DNA from: Marinobacter sp. Arc7-DN-1
Lineage (GTDB): Bacteria > Pseudomonadota > Gammaproteobacteria > Pseudomonadales > Oleiphilaceae
Length of the DNA: 64,000 nucleotides
Reading direction: 5' to 3'
NCBI RefSeq assembly: GCF_003441595.1
Contig: NZ_CP031848.1
Coordinates: 1,116,001 to 1,180,000 of the forward strand
A model generated the notes under the pieces. That model was not told the origin of the DNA and ran no database searches. It saw nothing but the letters and a program-made list of their open reading frames with translations. Positions 1-10,300 of the stretch are shown here, in pieces. The stretch's first letter is position 1. Each line of letters starts with the position of its first letter. The translations under genes and the position numbers were made by a program.

Positions 1-950
1 TTGCCATCGGACTGGGTCAGCGTGATTTCACCACCGTTGACCTTCGCCGACACACCACTGGTGCCAGTAGTGTCATTGATGGCTTTGGCCAGTGCGCTCA
101 GGTCACCCGTGGTCACGGAAGCAGAGATGGTTGCGGCCTCGCTACCACTGCCCAGCTTGAAGGAAACGTTGCCATCAGCGGACAGGCCAGAGAGAGTCGC
201 AGTTGTAGAAGCTTCCGCAGTCACTCCGGTGCCACCGGTCGTTTCGTTAATGGAAGCGGCGATAGCCTCGGCGGTGTCACCGGCAGTAACCGACACGGTT
301 TCCGAACCTTCCGTGCCAGAAATGGTCAGGGTTTGGGTGGCGATGGTGTTAGTCTCGCCGGTCAGGCTGGCCGCTGCTACCGACACGGAGCCAGTACCCT
401 GGCTAACAGTGGTCGTACTCAGTCCGGCCACTGTGTTGTTGCCCAGGTCGGCGCCACGAGCGCCAGTCACAGACACGGAAATGGTCTGGCCGGCGTTGGC
501 GCCCACCTGGAAATCCTGAGCCGTAAAGCTGCCGTCTAGCAGGTTGAGGCCGTTGAACTGGGTGCTTGACGCAATCCGGTCAACTTCCTGCTTGAGCTGG
601 TTGACTTCGTTTTGCAGAGCAGAACGGTCGGATGCAGAGTTGGTCGAGTTCGCTGACTGTACGCTCAGGTCACGAATACGCTGGAGAATATTTGTGGTTT
701 CCTCAAGCGCACCCTCTGCCGTTTGAGCCAGGGAGATGCCGTCATTCGCATTACGCTGGGCAATATTAAGACCGGAAATCTGCGAGCTGAAGCGAGTAGA
801 AATCGCCAGGCCGGCCGCGTCGTCTTTGGCTGAGTTGATGCGCAAGCCGGAAGACAAGCGCTCAAGAGCCTGATCGTTAATTTTCTGGCTACTGCTCAGT
901 TGGTTCTGAGCGGACAGTGACGCAACGTTCGTATTGATACCGAGAGCCAT
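1..950 (-). CDS. fliC: Flagellin, partial (C-terminal part lies beyond the left edge)
   Basis: This is a structural subunit of the flagellar filament, exported through the flagellar type III apparatus. The start is the ATG at 948-950, and the reading frame stays open for 316 codons to the window edge. The N-terminus ([18 protein letters not shown], then [19 protein letters not shown] and [16 protein letters not shown]) is the conserved D0/D1 flagellin helix region. After about residue 160 it passes into a Thr/Ser/Ala-rich variable domain with a repeated '[12 protein letters not shown]'-like motif. It lies head to head with the second flagellin at 1346, and the two share the N-terminal domain almost motif for motif, so they are probably duplicates. 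The C-terminal D0 helix is outside the window. Confidence 0.95.
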   Translation of the reverse strand, partial: MALGINTNVASLSAQNQLSSSQKINDQALERLSSGLRINSAKDDAAGLAISTRFSSQISGLNIAQRNANDGISLAQTAEGALEETTNILQRIRDLSVQSANSTNSASDRSALQNEVNQLKQEVDRIASSTQFNGLNLLDGSFTAQDFQVGANAGQTISVSVTGARGADLGNNTVAGLSTTTVSQGTGSVSVAAASLTGETNTIATQTLTISGTEGSETVSVTAGDTAEAIAASINETTGGTGVTAEASTTATLSGLSADGNVSFKLGSGSEAATISASVTTGDLSALAKAINDTTGTSGVSAKVNGGEITLTQSDG

Positions 951-1345
951 TATGCTTCTCCTTCGACTGGTGTCGTTTTTTCATGGAAAAGGTCTGGCGC
1001 CCGTTATTTTAGTTTGGAGCGCCGGCCAGTTATTCCACTTAACGGCTCCAGCCGTCCATCCTTTAGAAAAAAAGCCATTTGATTTGTAAAGGAATGTAAA
1101 ACCTACCAGAAAGCGGCAAAACTCTGCCAAAAAGCCACCCTCTTCGCCTTCCGACAATTAACCACAATCGTTTTCTAGAAAAGATTATAGCTCATATTTT
1201 CATGAGGTTATCACTGTTTTTAAGAAAATGGCACAGCCTTCGCTTAGAGACTTTAAAAACGGCAATTTAACGAATACCTGCCGGTAATGCGTTGCCAGAT
1301 GAAAAGGCAGCGAACATCCGGCACCTCTGAGCAGGGAGAAGAGAA
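951..1345. promoter_or_regulatory. Divergent intergenic region between two flagellin genes
   Basis: These 395 bases separate two outward-facing flagellin starts and must carry promoters for both. The middle (about 1060-1230) is AT-rich relative to the flanks. On the plus strand a sigma-54-like element is listed separately. A GCCGGTAA octamer at 1280-1287 is one base off the FliA -10 consensus, but it has no TAAA box at the required distance. On the minus strand I found no sigma-28 or sigma-54 element with correct spacing. No open frame of note lies here. Confidence 0.6.
1229..1244 (+). promoter_or_regulatory. Candidate sigma-54 (RpoN) promoter of the plus-strand flagellin
   Basis: The sequence TGGCACAGCCTTCGCT has the invariant GG at 1230-1231 and GC at 1242-1243, separated by exactly ten bases as required for the -24/-12 elements. 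The -24 hexamer TGGCAC is perfect and the -12 part is TCGC instead of TTGC. It lies about 100 bases upstream of the flagellin start. RpoN control of flagellin genes is known in some gammaproteobacteria. It is a sequence match only. Confidence 0.5.
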
Positions 1346-2857
1346 ATGCCTCAGATCATTAACACCAACATTGCGTCACTGAACGCACAGAGAAATCTAA
1401 ATACGTCACAGCAAGACTCAAACGTTGCATTACAAAGACTGTCTTCAGGCCTGAGAATTAATTCCGCCAAAGACGACGCAGCCGGCCTTGCTATCTCTGA
1501 GCGCTTCACGTCCCAGATCAGAGGGCTCAACCAGGCAATCCGAAATGCCAACGATGGTATTTCTCTGGCTCAGACCGCTGAGGGAGCTCTTGGAGAATCT
1601 GGCAACATTCTGCAGCGGATTCGTGAACTAGCTGTTCAGTCTGCCAACGCGACCAACTCCGCTTCGGACAGAAAGGCCCTCCAATCCGAAGTAAACCAGC
1701 TCAAAGGTGAACTTGAACGGATCGCCACTACCACTGAGTTCAACGGCCTCAAACTCCTTGACGGCACTTTCCAGGCACAGAAATTTCAAGCGGGTGCCAA
1801 CGAAAACCAGAGCATTGCTGTTTCCATTGAAGGTGCGCGTACTGCAGACCTCGCCAACAACACGCTGACGGCGAGCAATGCGACCTTAAACCAAGGCACG
1901 GGTTCTACAACAGCCGCGAACGCTGCTTTGCCGGCGCAAAACACTATAGCCACCCAGAACCTGACAATTTCCAGCTCGCTGGATAGCCAGGTCGTTCCAA
2001 TCACTGCTGGTGACACCGCAGAAGACATTGCAGCTGCAATCAATGACATTGGGGCAACCACCGGTGTCAATGCCACAGCCCGAACTTCAGCCACCTTGAG
2101 CAATACTGCAACAACACCCATTGCCGTCCCTCAAACTGTGTCTCTGACCATTTCCAACGGGAGCAGCTCAGCAACTATTTCGGCACAAATCACCGATGCC
2201 ACTGACTTGTCAGCTATTGCGCGCGAAGTCAACGCTGCCTCAGGCAAGACCGGCATCACGGCTGAAGTTGAGAATGACGGCAGCATTACGCTGATCCAGG
2301 AACAAGGCAAAGACATTACCATCGAAAACTTTACCGCCTCCGGGGCTCAGCAGCTTGCAGTTCAGGGCAGTGGCGATCCGAGCGCCATCGAGCTGACAAG
2401 TGGCGGCGCCAATAACACAAGGATTGCTGGCGAACTGACACTCGATTCCTCTGTCAGCTTTGCGGCATCGTCTGACGCGACCATTGCTGCTGGCAGTGTC
2501 CTGAATAGCGCCCAGAATATTGCAGCCGGCTCTTCGCCGGAAGCGGTCGACGGGATAGACATCAGCAGCGTTGATGGAGCCACCAACGCCCTTGCGGTCG
2601 TTGACGCCGCGCTCGAGACAATCAGTGGAATTCGGGCTGACTTGGGCGCTGCCCAGAATCGACTCGAATCAACGATCGCCAACCTCAGCACCACCTCCGA
2701 AAACCTGTCGGCAGCCCGCTCACGCATCCGCGACGCGGACTTCGCGGCAGAATCCGCCGAACTGGCCCGAACCCAGGTTCTCCAGCAGGCCGGCCTCTCG
2801 GTTCTGGCCCAGGCCAACGCGCGGCCGCAGCAGGTGTTGCAGTTGCTGCAGGGCTAA
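1346..2857 (+). CDS. fliC: Flagellin
   Basis: A complete 503-residue flagellar filament subunit. The N-terminal D0/D1 region ([37 protein letters not shown], up to about residue 155) and the C-terminal D1/D0 helices ([31 protein letters not shown], ending VLQLLQG) are canonical. Residues about 170-400 form a variable Ala/Thr/Ser-rich surface domain with two diverged copies of a '[12 protein letters not shown]' type motif. A GGGAGAAGAG ribosome-binding stretch precedes the ATG by a few bases. A GC-rich hairpin follows the stop. It is divergent from the partial flagellin at 1-950, so the cell probably makes a two-flagellin filament or switches between them; which is expressed cannot be read from the DNA. 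Confidence 0.97.
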   Translation: MPQIINTNIASLNAQRNLNTSQQDSNVALQRLSSGLRINSAKDDAAGLAISERFTSQIRGLNQAIRNANDGISLAQTAEGALGESGNILQRIRELAVQSANATNSASDRKALQSEVNQLKGELERIATTTEFNGLKLLDGTFQAQKFQAGANENQSIAVSIEGARTADLANNTLTASNATLNQGTGSTTAANAALPAQNTIATQNLTISSSLDSQVVPITAGDTAEDIAAAINDIGATTGVNATARTSATLSNTATTPIAVPQTVSLTISNGSSSATISAQITDATDLSAIAREVNAASGKTGITAEVENDGSITLIQEQGKDITIENFTASGAQQLAVQGSGDPSAIELTSGGANNTRIAGELTLDSSVSFAASSDATIAAGSVLNSAQNIAAGSSPEAVDGIDISSVDGATNALAVVDAALETISGIRADLGAAQNRLESTIANLSTTSENLSAARSRIRDADFAAESAELARTQVLQQAGLSVLAQANARPQQVLQLLQG

Positions 2858-2874
2858 AACGCTGAAACAGAGTC

Positions 2875-2909
2875 AAAACGGCCGGGGCAACGCACGCCCG
2901 GTCGTTTTA
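2875..2909 (+). terminator. Rho-independent terminator after the flagellin gene
   Basis: The arms AAAACGGCCGGG and CCCGGTCGTTTT can pair with one G-T wobble around a short loop, and the right arm ends in a T-run. It begins 18 bases after the flagellin stop. The T-run on the plus strand suits termination of the flagellin transcript; the A-run on the left arm may also let it serve the convergent gene at 2932-4341. Confidence 0.75.
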
Positions 2910-2931
2910 CTTTGAAAGTCGCCGCCCAATC

Positions 2932-4341
2932 TCACCCCCTGACAAACATTCCCTCAAACAACGCCGTCCGCCGCATCACCTGCTCACTTTCGTCCCGGAG
3001 CCGGGCAAACTCCGGGCTCAGCTCTATCAGCCCGAGCATCTGGCAAAGCGTGATCATCCGGGAACGCAGCGCCGACTTCGCCTGATCTTCTTCGCTCATG
3101 TAGCTGACCGGGTAAGCGGCAATCGGTAGCCGAGGGAACGCTTTGAGAATGTCGTCCAGGTATTCCTGCACCGGCCGCCACTGATCGCCTTTCTGCGACA
3201 GCAGCCAGAAACAGAACGGGCCGATGTACTGTATGTCTTCCATGCCCTCGTAGTGATCCATCGAGGCCCAGTTGAGTCTGGTGAGTGCGGTTGTGAGCAG
3301 GTCCTGGTACACGGTTAGCCAGCCCTTTTTCTCCAGCCTGGCTTCCGCGGTTTTTTTGAGTGAAAGTACACCTTTCTGCTTTTTGGTATAGCCGGCAATT
3401 TCCAGCAACACGCGGGTGAGAATCACGGCCAGAATGTGCTCCTCGGAGCGAATCGGAGAATATCTCGCCATCGGTGCCACAATCTCTTCTCCACCGGCTT
3501 CAATCATGGCCTTGACCTGTTTGAGAGGCAGATTGCCCTTGCCGGTGAGGCGGATGCCCTTGCCTTTCATGGCCTCAACCAGAACTTTCGCCATCCGGAT
3601 GACCGGCGCGGTGTCGAGTTCGCGGTTTACGGCTTCGGCATTGATCAGCGGCTTGAACACAGAGGGGCAATTCAGTGGGTTCTGCAGCAGCTCATAAACC
3701 TGGCTGGGGCTAAGGCCGAAGAAGTCTCTGGCCGGCGGGATATCGGGTTCGGATTCGGTTTCGGAAAACAGGGCATCCCGCTTGGCGAGCGCCTGGTTGA
3801 TGTCATCAAGATCCACAAACTCCGGCTCGAACCATTCGCCACCCATCCACTCGCGCACTGCCACATGCTCCGGATGAGCGGCATCTTCCATGGCTTCCAG
3901 AAAATCGTAGAATCCGGGCAAGCCACCGACATCCTCTGGCGGGCACTGGCGCACGGCTTTTATGCAGCGGGGCAACGGCTCGCCCTGATCGCCCGGCAGG
4001 ACCTTTTCAAGCCGTACCTCATGCTCCCAGCTGTCGCCGAAATCATAGTCATACGTCAGAGCCTGCCCCTCCTTGTTGAGCACAGCAGACACTGCCACCA
4101 TGGTTTCATCCTGAAAATTCAGCATGCCATCGAAATCCTCCGCCGGATCACCAATCAACCGGTCATCACCCGCCTGAAACATATGCAGATGACAGGCCTG
4201 CCAGCCCATCGCCAACTGGATAATCCGGTGAAGATCCTGAAACGTGGTGTCCGGCGCAATCAGCAACCGGCGCCAGATCGGCGGCTGGGCGCCAAGAAGT
4301 GATACTTTGAGTTGGTAGGCTTTGTTGGCTGGCTGGGGCAT
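2932..4341 (-). CDS. pRiA4b ORF-3-like family protein
   Basis: A 469-residue protein of unknown biochemical role. Residues about 8-190 match the plasmid pRiA4b ORF-3 / IS1096 TnpR-like family by motif: QLKVSLLGAQPPIWRRLLI, then FQDLHRIIQLAMGW, then YDYDFGDSWEHEV. The C-terminal 270 residues are helical without a recognisable domain. I chose the ATG at 4339-4341 because GGAG stands nine bases upstream; a longer frame begins at 4377 without a ribosome-binding site. The gene converges with the flagellin and shares its terminator. The family occurs both on plasmids and scattered in chromosomes, so a mobile origin is possible but not shown here. Confidence 0.85.
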   Translation of the reverse strand: MPQPANKAYQLKVSLLGAQPPIWRRLLIAPDTTFQDLHRIIQLAMGWQACHLHMFQAGDDRLIGDPAEDFDGMLNFQDETMVAVSAVLNKEGQALTYDYDFGDSWEHEVRLEKVLPGDQGEPLPRCIKAVRQCPPEDVGGLPGFYDFLEAMEDAAHPEHVAVREWMGGEWFEPEFVDLDDINQALAKRDALFSETESEPDIPPARDFFGLSPSQVYELLQNPLNCPSVFKPLINAEAVNRELDTAPVIRMAKVLVEAMKGKGIRLTGKGNLPLKQVKAMIEAGGEEIVAPMARYSPIRSEEHILAVILTRVLLEIAGYTKKQKGVLSLKKTAEARLEKKGWLTVYQDLLTTALTRLNWASMDHYEGMEDIQYIGPFCFWLLSQKGDQWRPVQEYLDDILKAFPRLPIAAYPVSYMSEEDQAKSALRSRMITLCQMLGLIELSPEFARLRDESEQVMRRTALFEGMFVRG

Positions 4342-4398
4342 AAGGGCTCCGATATTTTGGGCCAGACACCAGGACATTAGGCCGCGGTAAATGTTTTC

Positions 4399-4410
4399 GG
4401 GTCTGACCCA
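4399..4410. repeat. Degenerate copy of the GGGGTCTGACCCC palindrome
   Basis: GGGTCTGACCCA is a single eroded half-unit of the subfamily B repeat described at 28,706 and 61,478. It lies between the pRiA4b-like gene and the PIN gene. It is too short to be significant alone; I list it because intact copies are numerous in this window. Confidence 0.45.
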
Positions 4411-4421
4411 ATTGCAAAAAG

Positions 4422-4826
4422 CTACAGCACGACAAGCTCCATGTTGGACTGACTAACAAACCGTGAAAATCCTTTGTCAAAAGTCAGGAGCTTTTCGCAG
4501 CCGCTGCGTTCTGCATGAATAAGGTGAACAAGATCATTTATGCTTTTACCCAAGCCGAGCTCCAACGCCATTTTCATGGCCCCGGCAACATCAACCTTCT
4601 CAATCGCGGGTGTAGAGAACTTTTGAAAATAGAGCAACAGATCTTTTTGAGCGGGAAGCTGTCCGAGCTTTGCCAAAACAAAAACCATCTCGGTCAGTAC
4701 CAACGGTGAAATGGCGAATTGCTGCTTGAGTATGGCGTCTTCAATCAATTTCTCGGCGAGCTTTTGCTTATCAGAGTCCTGATTGATGATGGCGTAGACC
4801 AGCACATTGGTATCAAAAAACGTCAT
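4422..4826 (-). CDS. PIN-domain ribonuclease, VapC-like toxin
   Basis: A 134-residue PIN-fold protein, predicted to be a metal-dependent endoribonuclease. The start MTFFDTNVLVYAI is typical, and the acidic metal-binding residues can be placed at D5, E46, D98 (in SINDLVH) and D117 (in TFDKGF). The ATG at 4824-4826 is preferred over an upstream in-frame codon because the fold begins there. It overlaps the 3' end of the small gene at 4813-5058 by 14 bases, the usual arrangement of an antitoxin gene followed by its toxin. The cognate RNA target is unknown. Confidence 0.85.
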   Translation of the reverse strand: MTFFDTNVLVYAIINQDSDKQKLAEKLIEDAILKQQFAISPLVLTEMVFVLAKLGQLPAQKDLLLYFQKFSTPAIEKVDVAGAMKMALELGLGKSINDLVHLIHAERSGCEKLLTFDKGFSRFVSQSNMELVVL

Positions 4827-5058
4827 TGTTAATATCGTCCTCCATGGACTCAACCGCCATGTCCTTGGCTATTTCAGGTTTCTTCTCTCGCGTTGCCTGC
4901 AAGGTCCGGAATTCTGTGAGATCATCACTTGCCGTATGTGCTTGTGGAACTTCATCCACAAGAATAATTACCCGCGCATGCTTGTTAAGAAGGCTCTGCC
5001 ACTCCTTCAACTCCAGATACTTGCCGGTAATATCGGCTTCAAATTCAATGGCGTACAT
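4813..5058 (-). CDS. Small protein upstream of the PIN gene, probable antitoxin
   Basis: An 81-residue acidic protein beginning MYAIEFEADITGKYLELKEW, preceded by GAGG nine bases before the ATG. The segment IEFEADITGKYLELKEW resembles a short beta-hairpin DNA-binding N-terminus of the kind seen in small antitoxins that start 'MEIEFDAKIENGIIKLP', followed by a charged tail that could wrap the toxin. The assignment as antitoxin rests on this and on its overlap with the PIN gene. I do not recognise a precise family. Confidence 0.65.
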   Translation of the reverse strand: MYAIEFEADITGKYLELKEWQSLLNKHARVIILVDEVPQAHTASDDLTEFRTLQATREKKPEIAKDMAVESMEDDINNDVF

Positions 5059-5126
5059 AACTACCTCACTTAACTGTTCTGAACCCATTCTACTCTCAGG
5101 CTTCAGAAGATAACAGCCACACGGTC

Positions 5127-5146
5127 TTGGGGCCTGACCCCATTCA
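5127..5146. repeat. Degenerate copy of the GGGG-GACCCC palindrome
   Basis: TTGGGGCCTGACCCCATTCA keeps the GGGG...TGACCCC core and the TTCA end of the dispersed repeat with one base changed in the centre. It sits in the 205-base gap between the antitoxin-like gene and the TPR gene, which otherwise holds nothing I can identify. Confidence 0.45.
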
Positions 5147-5263
5147 TACGCCGCCTCCCAAACTGGCACACCTTTCGCACCACCTCCCCCAAAGCACGGC
5201 AAACCGTCAAAAAACTGCAGACCTTTGCCGCTCCGGATTGCGGCTGTTATCACGAGGTGTCCC

Positions 5264-7264
5264 ATGCAAGCCAAGCATCAAGTCCAGGTATCCCAATCCC
5301 AACAGGCCCAGGTTGCCCGTCTGCTTCTGCAGGCCAACCTTGCCTACGGGGAGTCCAACAGCAACGGCCTCAGCCATATCCAGCGGCTGAAGACGCGGCA
5401 GGAATGCCGGGGATATCTGAACGAGGCGCTGGCTCTTGAGCCGGAGAACGCCGGCGCTCTGGGCCTGCTTGGGCGGGTGGAGATGGACGACGGGCAGCTT
5501 GAGAAAGCCCATACCCTGTTCAACGCCAGCCTGGATCATCAGCCGGGGCAGGCACAGCAGTATTGCAACCTGGGTTACTGGGCCCTGAAAACCGAACGCC
5601 CGGCGCTGGCCGAGCAGTATTTCCTGCAAGCCCTGGACTGCGACCGGCAATCCGCCGCCGCTTTCTGTGGCGTTGCCCACTCCAAACGCTTGCAGGGGCA
5701 GTTTGATGTGGCCTACCTGCATTACCGAAAGCTTCTGGAAACCGGGGCCGAGTGGGAGTCTGTGTACAGCGGTATGCTGACCTGTGCCCAGCATCTGGAA
5801 GTCAACAAGGCGGATTCCGCCCTGGCCCAGGATGCCATTGCCCTGCTCCAGCGGGAGGGCTTGCCGCACCAGGAACTCGGCCGGTTTGTCGGCGCGATCA
5901 TTCACCAGCAGTACGATCTGGATAACCCGGACGCGCAGATTCTCCTGGAAGCCGCCAGTGAGGATGAACTGCTGATCCTCGCCCTCCGGAAAACCCTGAT
6001 GCCCAATCCGGCGGTGGAAGAGCTGGTCACGATGCTGCGCCGGGCGATTATTGCCGAAGTGGCGCAAACCGTTGAACTTCGGGACGAACTACAACGCCTG
6101 GCCCTGGCCATTGCTGAGTATGTGGACAGAACCGGCTACGCCCTGGCCGCTGAAGATGATGAAGAGCGGCTGGTTGCCGCCATCAATGACAGCATCCAGG
6201 CCCAGTTCGCCCTTGGCGAAGATCGGGATACACTGATCGGCTCCCTGATGATCAGCGCCATGTACGGCGCCCTCTTCCACCAGGATTTTGCTGTCCAGCT
6301 CGGCCAATGGAATCTCGTAGACTGGCCCCTGGCACTGCAACCGGTTCTGGCCGCCAGCTATTACGACAGGGCGCAAGAGGAAGCCATCAAGCAGAACTTC
6401 GATGAGAAAGCCGAAGAGCTCTGCCTGGATAAAACCGATGTGCCCCAGGCATGGCCTGCCTGGTCACAGCTGGCCTGCCGCACAGAAAGCAGCCTGAAAA
6501 CCCTGATGGCAACGGAGCTGGGGCTGCTCATCGACAACCTGCCTGCCACTCTTCGCATCATGGTCTGCGGCGCCCAGTCCGGCCAGCGCGCTATGGAACT
6601 GGCCAGTTACCTGGACGATGTGGAAGTGATCGCGGTGGACGAATCCCTGGCCAATATCGCCAAGGCAACCCGCGTCGCCAATGACATGGGCAGAGACAAT
6701 ATTGTGTTCTGGCCCTGGTCCATTGCCCAGCGTTTCGTGGCCGATGGCCATCAGGTGCACTGGATTGAAGTCGGCCGCCTGCCCTCACCGGCCATGACCA
6801 AGCTGTCCCTCGCGGCACTGGTGAACGAAGCCACTGGCTCCGGCGCCGTTGTTCACATGCACACGGCCGTTGCCGAGCAAACCAATGGTGACAAACAGAT
6901 GCGCAAACTGGTCGCCGAGCACCAACTCCAGCCCACCCGTCAGGCCCTGCGCCAGCTTCGCCGGATGGTTTTGGCCAACCGGAAGGATGCAACCTGGCAG
7001 GAACTGACGTCCGATGCCGGCTTCTACAGCCTCGGCGGTTGCCGGGACAGATGGTTCCGGCCCCAGGATACGGCCCAACTGAAAGAACTGATGGCGATGG
7101 TCAGCAACGAAGTGGAATGGAAGCTGGTCAAGGCCCGGGATATCGACGGCCACAGCCTGGCAACCGGCCCGGTTCAGAAGCAGATTCAGGCGGAGGCACT
7201 GGGGAGTGAGGTGCAGAGCCTGATGGGGCAGAATCTGAGTGTTTACTTCCAGCGCAGAAGATGA
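5264..7264 (+). CDS. TPR protein with a C-terminal Rossmann (methyltransferase-like) domain
   Basis: A 666-residue cytoplasmic protein of unknown function. Residues about 45-190 contain tandem tetratricopeptide repeats (for example AGALGLLGRVEMDDGQLEKA and AQQYCNLGYWALKTERPALA). Around residues 430-475 a glycine-rich loop VCGAQSGQRAMELA is followed about 15 residues later by IAVDES, the layout of motifs I and II of SAM-dependent methyltransferases. The loop lacks the usual GxGxG spacing, so activity is uncertain. The ATG at 5264 is chosen for the GAGG nine bases upstream; an upstream TTG at 5225 has no ribosome-binding site. The gene stands alone, 117 bases before the SNF2 helicase in the same orientation. 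Confidence 0.7.
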   Translation: MQAKHQVQVSQSQQAQVARLLLQANLAYGESNSNGLSHIQRLKTRQECRGYLNEALALEPENAGALGLLGRVEMDDGQLEKAHTLFNASLDHQPGQAQQYCNLGYWALKTERPALAEQYFLQALDCDRQSAAAFCGVAHSKRLQGQFDVAYLHYRKLLETGAEWESVYSGMLTCAQHLEVNKADSALAQDAIALLQREGLPHQELGRFVGAIIHQQYDLDNPDAQILLEAASEDELLILALRKTLMPNPAVEELVTMLRRAIIAEVAQTVELRDELQRLALAIAEYVDRTGYALAAEDDEERLVAAINDSIQAQFALGEDRDTLIGSLMISAMYGALFHQDFAVQLGQWNLVDWPLALQPVLAASYYDRAQEEAIKQNFDEKAEELCLDKTDVPQAWPAWSQLACRTESSLKTLMATELGLLIDNLPATLRIMVCGAQSGQRAMELASYLDDVEVIAVDESLANIAKATRVANDMGRDNIVFWPWSIAQRFVADGHQVHWIEVGRLPSPAMTKLSLAALVNEATGSGAVVHMHTAVAEQTNGDKQMRKLVAEHQLQPTRQALRQLRRMVLANRKDATWQELTSDAGFYSLGGCRDRWFRPQDTAQLKELMAMVSNEVEWKLVKARDIDGHSLATGPVQKQIQAEALGSEVQSLMGQNLSVYFQRRR

Positions 7265-7381
7265 AGGGGCAGGCCGGCCGTCGCAGCACTACAGCCGGCC
7301 TTTCACCAATCCGGGCATTGAGCCGCACACAGCTTTCGGTTAGCGTAGCCCCTCCTGATTCTGGCACTACCGCGGGAAACT

Positions 7382-10300
7382 ATGCTGATCGACAACCACA
7401 CCCTCACCAGGATTTTCGACACCAACACCCTGCAGCGGGGCAAGCGCTATTTTGCCCATAGCCGGGTACAGGACCTGACTCTCGATATCGAAGGCATGAG
7501 CATTCAGGTGTTGCGGGCTGAGGTTATCGGCAGCCAGTACCAGATCTACCGTACTGAGGTACGGTTTGATCGTTACACGCCCTACAGAATCGATACCTAC
7601 TGCAGTTGCCCCGTGGGTTTTCAATGTAAACATGCCGCGGCGGTTATCCTGCAGGCCAATTACGAGCAGTCGCAGGTGGATGCGCAGAAGGCGGAAGGCC
7701 ACCGGAACAGGGCAACGGAACACACGGCGGAAACCTGGCTGGCGCGGCTTGCTTCTGCCGCGGATCCGGCCCCGAAGCCCGCCAGCCCCGAGTGCCTGGT
7801 GTACATCATCACTGCGTACACCAGCCTGAAGCGCCTTTCGGTTTCGGTTCGGAAGGTCCGGCCCCGTAAATCCGGTGGTTACTCCAAGGGTTCCGTCAGC
7901 AGGGTCTGGGGCCGGACCACACTGGAATATGATCGCCCCAAATACCTGCAGGACAGCGATATCGCGCCGCTTACCTGGCTGGAGGCCGCCCCCACATCCT
8001 ATCGCTCCGAGCCCCTGCTGGAAGGAGCGACCGGCGCCTTTTTTCTGGAAGCCGCCATGAAAACCGGGCGCCTGTTCCTTGAGTCCGTCAGCAATCCACC
8101 ACTGCAGCCCGGGGATGCCATCGAGACCGGTTATGAGTGGCAGCAATTGCCCGGCGACCAGCACTGGCAACTGGTGCCATGGGAGCTACCACCGCAGGTT
8201 GCGATGCTCAACACCAACCCGCCGCTGTATCTGGATTCCGAAACGCACTGCATCGGGCCGGTTCACAGCGCCCTCTCGCCAGAAGTCAACGATCTGCTGG
8301 AGCAATGCCCGCCTTTAACCGAAGAACAGCTGCAGGAAGCCCTGCCGGATCTGACACCGTTACTGGAGCAAGCCCGCGCCCCGCTTCCCGAGTCGTTCAG
8401 GGTGCCGGAAATGATCGAAGCCGACCCGCAGCCCATTTTGCAACTATACAGCGTGGATGATCCGTCGCCCGGCGCGCACACGCCCACACTGCTTGCGCGC
8501 CTACAGTTTAACTACCGGGGCTACCAGGTTGCCTATGCCGAGCAGGAGCCCCGGCTCCTCCGGCAGACACCGGAAAGCCCGGTACTGATCATCCGCGATG
8601 AAGACCAGGAGGCCGGCTTCCTGCACCACGGCCTGCCCGGCTTCCAGTTCCTTGCCGATCAACCGGGCGAGCATGCCCTGAACCAGTTACCCGGTTCCGC
8701 CTTGTTGGATTTTACCCTGCCAACCCGGGAAGCCTGGCTCGATTTCATCGCCTATCAGCTGCCACAGCTCCATGCCGAGGGCTGGCAGATTGAAATGGAT
8801 GAGAGCTTCGATCTGCCAGTGGTGGAGGCAGACCAGTTGCAGGGCAGCCTGCGCCCGGACGACGACGCACAGGGCTGGTTTGAGGTTGAGCTGGGCATAA
8901 CCTTCAACGGCACCAAAATAGACCTGATTCCCCTGCTGCACCAGGCTCTGGCCTACCTTCCCGGTTACATCGAAGGCAATCAGGAGAGCGCCGATGATCT
9001 GCCGGAGACCCTCTGGCTGCACAATGGCGAAACCCTGATTCGAATCCCCTCCGAGCGGATCAAACCGCTGGTGCAAACACTCCTGAGCCTGTTTGGACAA
9101 GAAACCAACGGCAAATTCAGACTCCCCCGGCTCGACGCCGCGCAAATCATGGGCAGCACCCGGGCCGAGTGGGACAGCAGTGAGGAGCTCAAGGCGCTGG
9201 GCAGAAAACTGACCAGTTTCCAGGCCCTGGAACACGTACTGCCGCCCAGCGAGCTCAATGCCCGGCTACGCCATTACCAGCAGGATGGCCTTAACTGGCT
9301 GCAGTTTCTGCGGGAGTTTGGCCTTGGGGGCATACTGGCGGACGACATGGGCCTGGGTAAAACCCTGCAAACCCTGGCGTGCATTCAGGTTGAGAAGTCT
9401 GCCGGCCGGCGGAAAGCGCCTGCCCTGGTAGTCTGCCCAACAACCCTGATTGCAAACTGGCAATCGGAAGCGGAAAAGTTCGCACCGGAGCTGAAACTTC
9501 TGATCGTGCACGGCAGCCGCCGCAAACCACTGTTCGAGCAGATTCCCGGGGCCGACCTGGTGATTACCAGCTATCCACTGCTACCCCGGGATATCGAACA
9601 GCACAAGGCGCAAACCTACAGCCTGGCCTTCTTTGACGAAGCCCAATACCTCAAGAACCCTGCTACCGCCCTGGCCAAAGCTACTCGCAAACTGCCGGCG
9701 GAAAACCGGATCGCCCTCACCGGCACCCCCATGGAAAACCACCTGGGCGAGCTCTGGGCCCTGTTTGATCTGATCCTGCCGGGGTATCTGAGCGACCAGA
9801 AGACGTTCCGTGATTACTACCGCAAGCCCATCGAAGAAAACGGTGACGCCAGCCGCCAGGCCGAACTCAGCCGCCGCGTGCGCCCGTTCATGCTACGGCG
9901 CACCAAAGACCAGGTAACACCGGAACTGCCCCGGAAAACAGAAATCATCCGCCACGTGGAACTGAACCGGGAACAGCAGGACCTCTATGAAACCGTGCGC
10001 GCCAGCATGGACAAACGCATTCGCCAGCTCCTGGCCAGCAAAGGTGCTGCCCGCAGCCAGATCGAAATTCTCGATGCCCTGCTCAAGCTCCGCCAGATCT
10101 GCTGCCACCCGGCCCTGCTGAACAGCGAAAGTAACGCCGGTTCCGCCAAGATGGATTACCTGCTGGAGATGATCAGCGAATTACTGGAAGAGGGCCGGCG
10201 GATCATTCTGTTCTCCCAGTTCACCAGCATGCTCGCACTGATAGAAACAGCGCTGGAGTCTGCCGGCATCCGTTACGAAAAACTCACCGGCCAGACCCGG

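Noticed and set aside
1120..1140. Sigma-54 promoter for the minus-strand flagellin (TGGCAGAGTTTTGCC on the minus strand)
   Set aside because: The GG and GC dinucleotides are nine bases apart; the strict ten-base spacing is not met.
1253..1287. FliA (sigma-28) promoter for the plus-strand flagellin (TAAA...GCCGGTAA)
   Set aside because: The spacing between the TAAA at 1,254 and the GCCGGTAA box at 1,280 is 22 bases, far from the required 15 or so.
3436..4302. Long plus-strand open frame opposite the pRiA4b-like gene
   Set aside because: It is an antisense shadow: codon composition mirrors the minus-strand gene and no domain is visible. The same holds for other long antisense frames, for example at 34,178-35,962 opposite cysC and cysN.
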